This document shows, in pieces, positions 48,579 to 57,567 of a stretch of 64,000 nucleotides of DNA (its first letter is position 1; each line of letters begins with the position of its first letter). Position numbers and translations under genes: made by a program. The notes beneath the pieces are model-generated. The model made no database searches. It saw only the letters and a list, made by a program, of their open reading frames with translations, and was not told the origin of the DNA. Origin of the DNA: Lapidilactobacillus dextrinicus DSM 20335 (GTDB lineage Bacteria > Bacillota > Bacilli > Lactobacillales > Lactobacillaceae); contig NZ_AYYK01000022.1 in the NCBI RefSeq assembly GCF_001436095.1, positions 1 to 64,000 on the forward strand. The letters run 5' to 3'.

Positions 48579-48597
48579 TCTAAAATCTCCTTATCAA

Positions 48598-49398
48598 TTA
48601 ATGACTTAATGATTCTCGTCTTAAGGTTGCTATTTCTAATTTATAACGTTCTTTACGTGTTTTCCCGAGCACTTCACGAATTTGGATGCGTCCATATTTT
48701 CGTACACTTAACATATCAAGTAAATCCACTTGAAAGTCAGGATGTTCATTGACACTCCAATTCACTTGAACGCGTGAGTTCTCTACCAAGTCTTTTGCAC
48801 GTTGGCGAGAGATATTAAAAGTTTCGGCAATAATTGTATCCAAGCGCATTGATGTGACAATAATCGTCTCATCCTGCCAGTCAACAACTGGTGTCACAGC
48901 TTCCAGTAATGGCACCGATTCAACGCGAACATTTATCGGACCGATCTTGGTTATTTGTTCCGTAAAAAATTGAGACATTGTCTCAACACCGAAAAACTGC
49001 CACCGCTCACCGTCAGTAATAATATCACCAAATTGACTGCGGTCCAAGCCTGAGTTGACTAATGTACCTAAAATCCGACCATGTGAGAGTGTTGCAAATT
49101 TGGTGGGATACTTAATTTCAAATAATTTAATTTGAAAGTCTGCTGACTCTGGTTGAAAATAACCTGGCGCAAAAATAACACGTTGACGCTCTGCCTGATT
49201 ATAACCACCGTCTTGCCAATAGCGAAAGGTATCGTCTAACTTGCCCAGCACAGCTTCAATTAAGAAAACTTGGCGTGGATCTAAAAAGTCAGTTAAAATC
49301 GGGCGATACTCATTAAGGGCTTGATTGCGCCAATCATTAATGCGTTCTATAAACGGGCGTTCTTCGGGGCGGAAATGTTGAAATACGGCACTATCCAA
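48598..49398 (-). CDS. ylmH: YlmH, S4-domain RNA-binding protein
   Basis: 266 residues with a C-terminal S4 RNA-binding domain (about 185-250, RLDTIIAETFNISRQRAKDLVENSRVQVNW). The start is taken as TTG at 49398, which gives MDSAVFQHFRPEER and sits 8 nt after AAGGAG. A GTG at 49407 overlaps the ribosome site. Members act in ribosome rescue and are linked to division by position between ylmG and divIVA. Confidence 0.87.
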   Translation of the reverse strand: MDSAVFQHFRPEERPFIERINDWRNQALNEYRPILTDFLDPRQVFLIEAVLGKLDDTFRYWQDGGYNQAERQRVIFAPGYFQPESADFQIKLFEIKYPTKFATLSHGRILGTLVNSGLDRSQFGDIITDGERWQFFGVETMSQFFTEQITKIGPINVRVESVPLLEAVTPVVDWQDETIIVTSMRLDTIIAETFNISRQRAKDLVENSRVQVNWSVNEHPDFQVDLLDMLSVRKYGRIQIREVLGKTRKERYKLEIATLRRESLSH

Positions 49399-49430
49399 TC
49401 TTCTCACTCCTTATCTTTTACCCTAATTGT

Positions 49431-49706
49431 TTAAAAAACACCAAAGAAAAGCAACGAAAGTAACCTGCGAACCAAATAAATTAGGAAAAACGCAACAATT
49501 GGTGAAAAACTAATACCGCCAATTGTTGGTATGAAACGATCGATCACGTCAAATAACGGATCGACCAATTTACCAACAATTTCACCTAATTTTGATTGAC
49601 GCGCCTGCGGTACCCACGACATAATGACGTCGATGATAATCACATAACTATACGCGGTTAACGCATAGTTTAGTAAGAGATAAATGCCATTTAAGAATGT
49701 TATCAT
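49431..49706 (-). CDS. ylmG: YggT/YlmG family membrane protein
   Basis: 91 residues with two membrane helices and the conserved VPQARQSKLGEIVGKLVDPLFDVI loop. Conserved in dcw clusters between sepF and ylmH; exact function unsettled. Its ATG overlaps the sepF stop by one base. Confidence 0.88.
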   Translation of the reverse strand: MITFLNGIYLLLNYALTAYSYVIIIDVIMSWVPQARQSKLGEIVGKLVDPLFDVIDRFIPTIGGISFSPIVAFFLIYLVRRLLSLLFFGVF

Positions 49707-50146
49707 TAATCAAAATCCTTATCACTTTTCAAAACGTCTGAAATTGAACCTTGAATTTCAAATTTAGCTGGTGTACATAAGAAAATCTTATCACCAACAC
49801 GTTGAATTTCACCTTTAACAGCAAAGACAGTCCCAGTCAAAAAATCAATAACTCGACGTGACTGAGCTTCTTCCATTTGAGTAAAATTAACAATTACGGC
49901 TTGATTATTTAATAAGCTCGTTGAAATTTCCTTTGCATCAGCATAAAACTTAGGTTCGGAAATTACAATTTTACTTGAAGTTGCAGCAGAACGAGTACTG
50001 TTACTCAAAGGCACAACATTACTTGAGGCGATCTCAAGTTTTTCTTCATTTTGACCATTATTCATATTAACTGATTGTTGATCAGTCATTTCATAATCGT
50101 CATCATCTGTCATACCGAAGAAACGATTTAGCTTTTCAAAAGCCAT
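49706..50146 (-). CDS. sepF: SepF, FtsZ-anchoring division protein
   Basis: 146 residues: an N-terminal amphipathic membrane-binding helix (MAFEKLNRFFGM), a flexible linker, then the SepF fold (about 60-140) that binds the FtsZ C-terminus and polymerises into rings. GAGGTG precedes the ATG. Directly follows ftsZ. Confidence 0.92.
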   Translation of the reverse strand: MAFEKLNRFFGMTDDDDYEMTDQQSVNMNNGQNEEKLEIASSNVVPLSNSTRSAATSSKIVISEPKFYADAKEISTSLLNNQAVIVNFTQMEEAQSRRVIDFLTGTVFAVKGEIQRVGDKIFLCTPAKFEIQGSISDVLKSDKDFD

Positions 50147-50179
50147 ATTAATTCACCTCATCACGATTACGCTGACTGA

Positions 50180-51424
50180 TTACTTTTGACGACGTTTCAA
50201 AAATGGTGGCATATCGTCATCATCTTGGTCAGAGTAATGATTATCTTCGTTAGTCTGACGTGATTGATATGTGTCAAAATTTTGTTTTTCGATATTTTCG
50301 AATTCACGATTCAAATTATCTGGACGTTGAGAAGACTTACGGTTATCTGTTTCAGATTGTAAGATGTTCCATGGATCGTCCTCTTTTTTTGATGCAGGTG
50401 TTGCATTATTAGTTGTTGGTTGAACATTAGTATTACGAGTTGGCATTACTTTACGTTTCTTAGGAGTGCCATCACCGATACCAGTTGCAATAACTGTTAC
50501 CCGCACTTCATCACCGATACTTTCATCGATTGAAGTACCCCAAATAATATTAACGTTAGAAGAAGCAGCTTCAGAAACAATTTGTGCAGCAGCTTCCATT
50601 TCATACAAGGTCAAGTCTAAACCACCAGTGATGTTCAACAGAACCTTTTGTGCACCTTCGATAGAAACTTCCAACATAGGAGAAGAAATAGCCTTCTTAG
50701 TTGCGTCTTCAATTCTGTTTTCACCGTTAGCAGAACCAACACCCATTAAGGCAGTACCTTGATCCTTCATAACGTTCGTAACATCAGCAAAGTCAAGGTT
50801 AATGTAACCAGGTGAAGTGATTAAATCAGAAATACCTTGTACACCTTGACGTAATACATTATCAGCTTCATGGAAAGCTTCACTTAACGGTGTCTTCTTA
50901 TCAATCATTTCTAACAAGCGGTTGTTAGAAATAATGATTAAAGTATCGACGTGTTCTTTCATTTGAGCGATACCTTCAGCTGCAAAACGAGCACGATCAG
51001 GACCTTCAAATGTAAATGGACGAGTAACAACACCGACAGTTAAAGCGCCAAGATCTTTAGCAATACGTGCAACTACTGGTGCAGCACCAGTACCAGTACC
51101 ACCGCCCATACCGGCAGTAACGAAGATCATATCAGCACCTTGTAAGGCGTTAGTTAATGCTTCTTCACTTTCTTCAGCAGCTTTTTCACCAACTTCTGGT
51201 TTTGAACCTGCACCAAGACCACGTGTTAATTTTGGTCCGATTTGAATTTTAATATCAGCATTTGATTTATCTAAGACTTGTAAGTCAGTATTAGCAGCAA
51301 TAAACTGTACACCTTGAATTTGTTCTTCAATCATACGGTCCAAGGCATTGCCACCAGCACCACCGACACCAATAACTTTAATGACGGCGCCGGAAGTTTG
51401 GTTTTGATCTTTTGATGCATCCAT
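50180..51424 (-). CDS. ftsZ: Cell-division GTPase FtsZ
   Basis: 414-residue tubulin homologue forming the Z ring. GTP-binding loop GGGTGTG (107-113), T7 loop NLDFADV, and a long Asn/Gln-rich linker. The conserved C-terminal peptide [11 protein letters not shown] binds SepF and FtsA. AGGAGG precedes the ATG. Confidence 0.97.
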   Translation of the reverse strand: MDASKDQNQTSGAVIKVIGVGGAGGNALDRMIEEQIQGVQFIAANTDLQVLDKSNADIKIQIGPKLTRGLGAGSKPEVGEKAAEESEEALTNALQGADMIFVTAGMGGGTGTGAAPVVARIAKDLGALTVGVVTRPFTFEGPDRARFAAEGIAQMKEHVDTLIIISNNRLLEMIDKKTPLSEAFHEADNVLRQGVQGISDLITSPGYINLDFADVTNVMKDQGTALMGVGSANGENRIEDATKKAISSPMLEVSIEGAQKVLLNITGGLDLTLYEMEAAAQIVSEAASSNVNIIWGTSIDESIGDEVRVTVIATGIGDGTPKKRKVMPTRNTNVQPTTNNATPASKKEDDPWNILQSETDNRKSSQRPDNLNREFENIEKQNFDTYQSRQTNEDNHYSDQDDDDMPPFLKRRQK

Positions 51425-51456
51425 TTGTGATTTCCTCCTATGGGTTTAACGGTTTT

Positions 51457-52920
51457 CTAATCGAAAAATTTATTAAAGAAATTGCGAATTTTACTTTCTG
51501 ATTCAGGTTTATTTTCTTGTGATTCGCTAGACTTTTGCGCTGGCCGTACGTTATTTTGTGGCTTTTCCGTAGACTGTTGTGCTTGAGTCGAACTTGAATC
51601 CTGACTATCCTGCTCGTCATCTTCAACATCGCCATTAAATAATGACTTCAAGTTGTTGAAGAAGCCACCGTTTGGATTACTATCACCAACTTGAGAACGT
51701 TGTTCAACTTGTTCACTAGCGGTGACAGGTTGTTGGCTATTAAGAGCTGCTAGCGCATCTTTATTAATAACGCTTGTCACTAATAAGTCGATCTCGCTTA
51801 AATCAGCAGCGTAACTTACAATACCTAAAATCGTTGCAAACGAGGCATTGCGTAACCCCATCTCTCTTGGCGCAAAGATACGAACTTTTTGACCTAGCAA
51901 GTCGGATGCAAGTGATGTAATACTCATTGTCTCTGCAACACCACCAGTTAGCACAACACCACCTGGTAAATCTAAAGCTTTAGCAGAATCAAGTTGTTTT
52001 AATAATCGATCAAAAATTTGTTCAAAACGTGCTTCTAAGATTTCTGACAAATAAGTTTCGTCAACCATCATAGGATCGTCTTTACCAACAATCTCAACAG
52101 GGAATTTCTCGGTAACAGAAGTTGCCTCAGGATCAGCAACACCATAATTACGTTTGAGCTTTTCAGCACTACCTAATGAGGTGTTGAGGACAACTGAAAC
52201 GTCTTTAGTTAAGTTCTGACCACCTTCGTCATCAGCTGCGACAAACTTAAGATCATGATCACGAATAACGTAAGCTGTGGATTGTGATCCACCCATATCA
52301 ATTAAGACAGTTCCAAAATCTTGTTCACCGTCATTTAAAGCAATATGTGCTAATCCTAATGGATTAAGTACAAAATGCTTCAACTTTAAGCCAGCACGTT
52401 CCAAAACTTTGCGAATATTATTCACAACAATTGAAGGTACTGAATAACAAATAGCTTCAAGTTCAATACGAACAGCAGACATGCCACGTGGATCAACAAT
52501 ATGCTTTTGTCCATCAACAATGAATTGTTTAGGTACAATTGCCACAACTTCTCTTTCAGGAGGTAAATTCCGCGAAAGAGCAGCGGCTGCAACTTTACGT
52601 ACTTCAACAGCTGTAATTTCTTTAGGTTGATCAGCGACAATGGTCATTCCCTTAACTGGTTCAATAACTAAATCCTTAGCTGGAATGCCAACGACAACTT
52701 GATCAAATTTAATATTAGCTTTTGTCTGAGCCTGATGGACTGCTTTGCGAGTTGCGGTAACAACTTTGTCAATGTCAACAATCACGCCGTTCTTAAGACC
52801 ACGTGATCTTTCGCTGCCAATGCCGATTATGTTCAACTTATCATTGACTGCTTCGCCAACAATAACTCTAATTGCAGTTGTCCCAATATCGAGGCCCACA
52901 TATATTTGAGCTTTATCCAT
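51457..52920 (-). CDS. ftsA: Cell-division protein FtsA
   Basis: 487-residue actin-like protein tethering FtsZ to the membrane. ATPase phosphate loops GLDIGTTAIR (about 9-18) and DMGGSQSTAYV are visible. It is longer than Bacillus FtsA because of a Gln/Ser-rich linker (about 405-475) before the C-terminal amphipathic helix KIRNFFNKFF that inserts in the membrane. Confidence 0.95.
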   Translation of the reverse strand: MDKAQIYVGLDIGTTAIRVIVGEAVNDKLNIIGIGSERSRGLKNGVIVDIDKVVTATRKAVHQAQTKANIKFDQVVVGIPAKDLVIEPVKGMTIVADQPKEITAVEVRKVAAAALSRNLPPEREVVAIVPKQFIVDGQKHIVDPRGMSAVRIELEAICYSVPSIVVNNIRKVLERAGLKLKHFVLNPLGLAHIALNDGEQDFGTVLIDMGGSQSTAYVIRDHDLKFVAADDEGGQNLTKDVSVVLNTSLGSAEKLKRNYGVADPEATSVTEKFPVEIVGKDDPMMVDETYLSEILEARFEQIFDRLLKQLDSAKALDLPGGVVLTGGVAETMSITSLASDLLGQKVRIFAPREMGLRNASFATILGIVSYAADLSEIDLLVTSVINKDALAALNSQQPVTASEQVEQRSQVGDSNPNGGFFNNLKSLFNGDVEDDEQDSQDSSSTQAQQSTEKPQNNVRPAQKSSESQENKPESESKIRNFFNKFFD

Positions 52921-53047
52921 TAAAATAAAGCCTCCTCGATTATTTATTTAAAATTCGTTTAATTATAGTAAAAAAACTAGCACTTACTAAAGTTTAACAC
53001 ATCGCGGATATGATAATAAACTGTTATTTTCGTTTACAAAAAAAAGT

Positions 53048-53992
53048 TTACTTTTTCTCATCAAAAGGAACAAAATAGGCCCCAACCTCTAAATCAACGA
53101 TCCCTTTTTTCTTGGTTTGAGCAACGATATTGCCATAATATTTCAAACGATCAATCACTGTTCGTGAATCAGCAACAACTTCATTGCCATCATTCATATA
53201 TAAATGAATTCGGTAAGGATTAGTTTTGCTTGGATCTGACTTAATTTCCGAAATAGCGTTTTGAATTTGATTAGGCATTTTGGCATACAACTTAATAATT
53301 CGATTCAATTCTGGGCCAGATTTAAAACCATCATATACTGGAAAATTCCCCAGTGGTTTTGCCAAAACTTCATTATCAATATAGCCATTGCTAAGTATGC
53401 GCTGATAACCATTTTTATTAGCAAAAAAGCCAACGGTCTGATGCTCTTTAACGACGATCTCAACCTTATTCCAATGATTAAATTTCAGCGATACTTGTTT
53501 TAAAGCCGGTAATTTTTGTTTAACCGTAGAAGCAACCCGATTACGGTGAAGCCACGTTGTCGAAACATAATCCTTACCACTTAAATGACTCGCATCAATA
53601 ACATCTTGTGCCGCCGTTAATTTAATTCCGGTTACCGAAACGTCCTCAATTTTTGCTTTTGGCGAAACGTGGTAGATTAAGCCGCCCATAATTGTCCCAA
53701 AGAAAACAATGATGAAAACGACCTGCCAACTCAATTGCCGTCGTTTTTCTTTGCTTAACTTTGGTCGGATCGGTTTTGATTTAGGTGGTGAGCTTTGTTT
53801 TTGTTGTGTTGACTGACGTGCTTGCTTTTTCTTTTTAGATGTTGTTGCAGTTTTTGATTCAGTTACCTTAGGTTTATATTGTGGATTTTTACGTCGTTCA
53901 TCTTGTTCTTGCTTGAATTTTTTCCACGATTCTAATGTTGCGCTGGGGTTACGCTCAGCAACGTTTTTTGAATCATCGTTTTTTTTCACCAA
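53048..53992 (-). CDS. divIB: DivIB/FtsQ division protein
   Basis: 314 residues: a Lys/Ser/Gln-rich cytoplasmic N-terminus (about 1-85), one membrane helix (about 89-110), then an extracellular POTRA domain (KIEDVSVTGIKLTAAQDVIDAS) and beta domain. Partner of FtsL in the divisome. Start is TTG at 53992 or the adjacent GTG at 53989; GGGGGAG lies just upstream. Confidence 0.9.
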   Translation of the reverse strand: MVKKNDDSKNVAERNPSATLESWKKFKQEQDERRKNPQYKPKVTESKTATTSKKKKQARQSTQQKQSSPPKSKPIRPKLSKEKRRQLSWQVVFIIVFFGTIMGGLIYHVSPKAKIEDVSVTGIKLTAAQDVIDASHLSGKDYVSTTWLHRNRVASTVKQKLPALKQVSLKFNHWNKVEIVVKEHQTVGFFANKNGYQRILSNGYIDNEVLAKPLGNFPVYDGFKSGPELNRIIKLYAKMPNQIQNAISEIKSDPSKTNPYRIHLYMNDGNEVVADSRTVIDRLKYYGNIVAQTKKKGIVDLEVGAYFVPFDEKK

Positions 53993-54023
53993 GACGCTCC
54001 CCCACCTTTCACAATCTTACTTA

Positions 54024-55136
54024 TTAGTGACGATACGCCCGAATTAAAGACATCATTTCTTCGATCATCTTGTCACTTGCATCTGTTGTTGCCAATTTTA
54101 AAGAGGCCATATGCATTCGTTGCCAAACTTCTGAATCCAACAAAATATGATCAGCTGCAGCAACTAAAGAACGACCATTTAATTCCATTTCTGGTAACAG
54201 TAAAGCTGCAGAATTCTTAACTAAATAATCTGCGTTTTTACTTTGATGATCATGTGTCACATAAGGACTAGGAATTAAAATAGAAGGAATTCCTAAAGCA
54301 GTCACTTCGGCCAACGTTGTTGCACCGCTTCGACCACCAAAAACTGCAATTTCCGGTAATAGTTGACTCATATTATCTAAATAAGCCAACACTTTAACGT
54401 TTGGTGCTGTTTTTTCAGTGCCGATTTCTTTGATGACATTGTCATATAAAGCTCGGCCGGTTATAAAGATAACCTGATAAGGTTTCTCGGAAAATTCTGG
54501 AATCCCCTCAACAACAGCTTTATTCAAAGGTGCAGCGCCACGTGACCCACCAACAATTAATAATGTTTGTAAAGCGGGGTTTAAGCCCAATTCAGCAAGC
54601 ATGCCCTGCGGCTTTAATGCTGATACCTCTTGAGCACGAGGATTGCCTGTAAAAACGAGTTTCTTTGATTCTGGAAATTGATGAGCTACTTCTGGAAAAA
54701 CGTAGCAAATACGATCAACAAAATGAGCTAAGAATTTATTAGATACACCAGCTACTGAATTCTGTTCATGAATCATCGTCGGAATGTGTAACCGACTAGC
54801 TTCATAACAAACCGGCGCACAAACATAACCACCAGTGCCAATTACAATATCTGGTTGAAATTCTTGAATTAACTTTTTAGCCCGTGTCAAACTCTTATGG
54901 AAAAGCGTTAATGTATGGAAGTTATCAAAAGTTAGTTTACGTTTAAATCCTTGTATTTCAATGGTTTCAAAAGGAATGCCTGCTTTAGTCACAATATCTG
55001 CTTCCAAGCCTTTAGCAGTTCCTACATATAGAACTTCATCTAAATCTAATAAACGCCGTTCTTGCAATCTCTTGATTAACGCCAGCGCTGGATAAATATG
55101 TCCACCAGTACCGCCACCAGAAATCATCAATCTCAT
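54024..55136 (-). CDS. murG: MurG N-acetylglucosaminyltransferase
   Basis: Adds GlcNAc to lipid I to give lipid II at the inner membrane face. 370-residue GT-B enzyme with the acceptor loop SGGGTGGHIYPAL (6-18) and donor loops VGGSRGAAPLN and GGRSGATTLAE. Start overlaps the murD stop by 4 nt. Confidence 0.96.
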   Translation of the reverse strand: MRLMISGGGTGGHIYPALALIKRLQERRLLDLDEVLYVGTAKGLEADIVTKAGIPFETIEIQGFKRKLTFDNFHTLTLFHKSLTRAKKLIQEFQPDIVIGTGGYVCAPVCYEASRLHIPTMIHEQNSVAGVSNKFLAHFVDRICYVFPEVAHQFPESKKLVFTGNPRAQEVSALKPQGMLAELGLNPALQTLLIVGGSRGAAPLNKAVVEGIPEFSEKPYQVIFITGRALYDNVIKEIGTEKTAPNVKVLAYLDNMSQLLPEIAVFGGRSGATTLAEVTALGIPSILIPSPYVTHDHQSKNADYLVKNSAALLLPEMELNGRSLVAAADHILLDSEVWQRMHMASLKLATTDASDKMIEEMMSLIRAYRH

Positions 55137-56518
55137 TTTGCTTGCTCCTCAACTTTACCTGTTATTTCTTCAACTGTTTTAATGAATAGATCGCCACGAT
55201 CTTCGAAAGTCTTGAACTGATCCCAACTAGCCGCAGCCGGTGACAATAACACAATTTCATTGGGTTCTGACAATTTAACGGCTTGCTGTGTAGCCTCAAC
55301 TAAGTTGTCAACTTTAATAATAGTTGATAAACCTGCTTTTTCGCCAGCATCTTTCATCAAGTCAGCCGTTTCACCGTAGACAACCATTGCTTTAACATCT
55401 TTTTTAATCAAGGGAACTAATTCATCAAAGACAAAGCCGCGATCTAAACCACCAGCAATTAAAACAATTGGTTGTTCGAAACTTTGTAAGGCAACGGTTG
55501 TAGCCTCGATGTTAGTCGCTTTTGAGTCATTATAAAAACGCCGACCTTGCCATTCTTCAACGAATTGAATACGGTGTCGAACACCGGCAAAAGTCCGTAA
55601 GACATTGGCAATAGCTTCATTGCTAACACCTTTAATTTTAGCAACGGCAACAGCAGCTAAAACATTTTCAATATTGTGTTGCCCAGGTATTTTAATAATA
55701 GCGGCTGGACAAATTTGCTCTTCTTTAAAACAGATTAAGCCATCTTGAACGTAGCTGCCTTCGTGGGATAAGCCTTGACGTGAAAATGGCACGACCTGTG
55801 CCTGTGTCCGTTGACTTAACTCACGCCATTCTTCAGTATCCCAATTAATTACAAAATAATCAGCAGCTGTTTGATTTTTAACCAAATTCATCTTAGCTTC
55901 AATATAATTATGACGATTACCGTGGTAATCAAGATGAGCTTCATAGATATTAGTTAAAACAGCAATATGTGGTTTAAGCTCAGTTGTACCCAATAATTGG
56001 AAGCTAGATAGCTCTGTAACCATTGTTTGATCAGCTTTAATTGTTTGTGCAACTTCTGAAGCGGGCACTCCAATATTACCAGCTACAAACGAGCGTGGCA
56101 CTTTTAAGCCTTCATTTAACATTAAATTAATTAATGTCGTCGTCGTGGTCTTACCGTTAGTACCAGTAACACCAATAAATTCGCCTTCTAAAACTTCATA
56201 AGCTAATTCTGGTTCCGTAATAATTGGCATGTTTAATTCTTGCGCACGCTTAACCATTGGATTCGTGTAGGGGATACCTGGGTTTTTCACCATAACGCTA
56301 AAATCTTCATCCAATAGTGCCAAGGGATGACTCCCAGCAATAACGCGAATGCCAGCCTCAACTAACTCTTGGGCAGAAGGATTCTCAGAAAGTGGTTTAA
56401 TGTCATTAACCGTAACTAGTGCACCTAACTTATGTAACAGCAAAGCAGCATGAACACCGCTCTTTGCCAAACCTAAAACAATAACTTTTTTATTTTGATA
56501 ATCTGTAATTTCCTTCAT
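55133..56518 (-). CDS. murD: MurD, UDP-MurNAc-L-Ala:D-Glu ligase
   Basis: Adds D-glutamate to the peptidoglycan precursor using ATP. 461 residues with P-loop GVTGTNGKTTTT and NDSKATN. The ATG at 56518 is preferred to a TTG one codon earlier. Between mraY and murG as in other Bacilli. Confidence 0.95.
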   Translation of the reverse strand: MKEITDYQNKKVIVLGLAKSGVHAALLLHKLGALVTVNDIKPLSENPSAQELVEAGIRVIAGSHPLALLDEDFSVMVKNPGIPYTNPMVKRAQELNMPIITEPELAYEVLEGEFIGVTGTNGKTTTTTLINLMLNEGLKVPRSFVAGNIGVPASEVAQTIKADQTMVTELSSFQLLGTTELKPHIAVLTNIYEAHLDYHGNRHNYIEAKMNLVKNQTAADYFVINWDTEEWRELSQRTQAQVVPFSRQGLSHEGSYVQDGLICFKEEQICPAAIIKIPGQHNIENVLAAVAVAKIKGVSNEAIANVLRTFAGVRHRIQFVEEWQGRRFYNDSKATNIEATTVALQSFEQPIVLIAGGLDRGFVFDELVPLIKKDVKAMVVYGETADLMKDAGEKAGLSTIIKVDNLVEATQQAVKLSEPNEIVLLSPAAASWDQFKTFEDRGDLFIKTVEEITGKVEEQAK

Positions 56519-56530
56519 CAACCTGCACCT

Positions 56531-57496
56531 CTACAGAAACAATAGTAAATAAATAATTGAACCGATCAAGCCAGCAGTCCAAAATGCCAAGACAACTTTT
56601 TTCTCTGATCCCTTACCCCAGACAATCTCAAAATGATGATGAATTGGTGACATTTTAAAGATTCGTTTGTGGAAAGTTTTAAAAGAAAAGACTTGTAAGA
56701 TAACTGAAGCAGTCTCAATAACATAAACAATACCAATCAATAACAATGACCAAGGACGTTCAAGAATAATCGAGATAGCTGCTAAGCCACCACCTAAAGC
56801 CAGTGAGCCAGTATCGCCCATGAAGATCTTAGCAGGCAAATGGTTAAAAATTAGAAAAGCCAATAACCCGCCAACAACTGCTAAACAGATCATGAAGATA
56901 ACCGTATTATGTTGCTTAGCCGCAATAATGGCATATGTTCCGTAAGAGAAAACACCCAATCCGCCAACTAAACCGTCCAAACCATCGGTTAAATTAACAG
57001 CGTTAGAAAAACCAACAATCCAAAAGGCCACAAAGACGGCAAATAAAACCGTGGAATCAACATTGCCAACAAAAGGAATTGGTAACGTTGTTGGCATTTG
57101 ATCGTGGAAATAAATAATTAAGAAGAAAACAGCCGTTATCACTTGGGCGCCAAACTTCTGCTTAGCAGTTAAACCTAAATTGCGTTTCATTGCTAATTTA
57201 ACAGAATCATCAGCAAAACCAATCGCACCATATAAAAATAGTACTAACGTAAATAACCATAATGTGGTATTAACTTGTTTCATTAATAAACCCACAATAA
57301 AAATCATGATCAAACTAGCAACTAAGAAGACCAAGCCACCCATTGTTGGTGTACCTGATTTCTTCTCATGCCATTTTGGTCCTTCATCACGAATCTGTTG
57401 TCCCTCATCATGGCGCCGTAAATAATTAATAAAGTGCGGCATGGCAATTGCTGTTAATAAAAACGTACCAAATAGCGCTATTAATGGATATATCAT
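56531..57496 (-). CDS. mraY: MraY phospho-MurNAc-pentapeptide translocase
   Basis: Makes lipid I from UDP-MurNAc-pentapeptide and undecaprenyl phosphate. 321 residues with about ten helices. Family motifs: GLTAKQKFGAQ, NAVNLTDGLDGL, FMGDTGSLALGG, and the HHH-containing loop SPIHHHFE. Confidence 0.96.
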   Translation of the reverse strand: MIYPLIALFGTFLLTAIAMPHFINYLRRHDEGQQIRDEGPKWHEKKSGTPTMGGLVFLVASLIMIFIVGLLMKQVNTTLWLFTLVLFLYGAIGFADDSVKLAMKRNLGLTAKQKFGAQVITAVFFLIIYFHDQMPTTLPIPFVGNVDSTVLFAVFVAFWIVGFSNAVNLTDGLDGLVGGLGVFSYGTYAIIAAKQHNTVIFMICLAVVGGLLAFLIFNHLPAKIFMGDTGSLALGGGLAAISIILERPWSLLLIGIVYVIETASVILQVFSFKTFHKRIFKMSPIHHHFEIVWGKGSEKKVVLAFWTAGLIGSIIYLLLFL

Positions 57497-57567
57497 GAGT
57501 ATCTCGCTCCAATTATTATAATCATCGTGCTTTTGTCTTATATTTAACTAACCGTGTAACATGACGA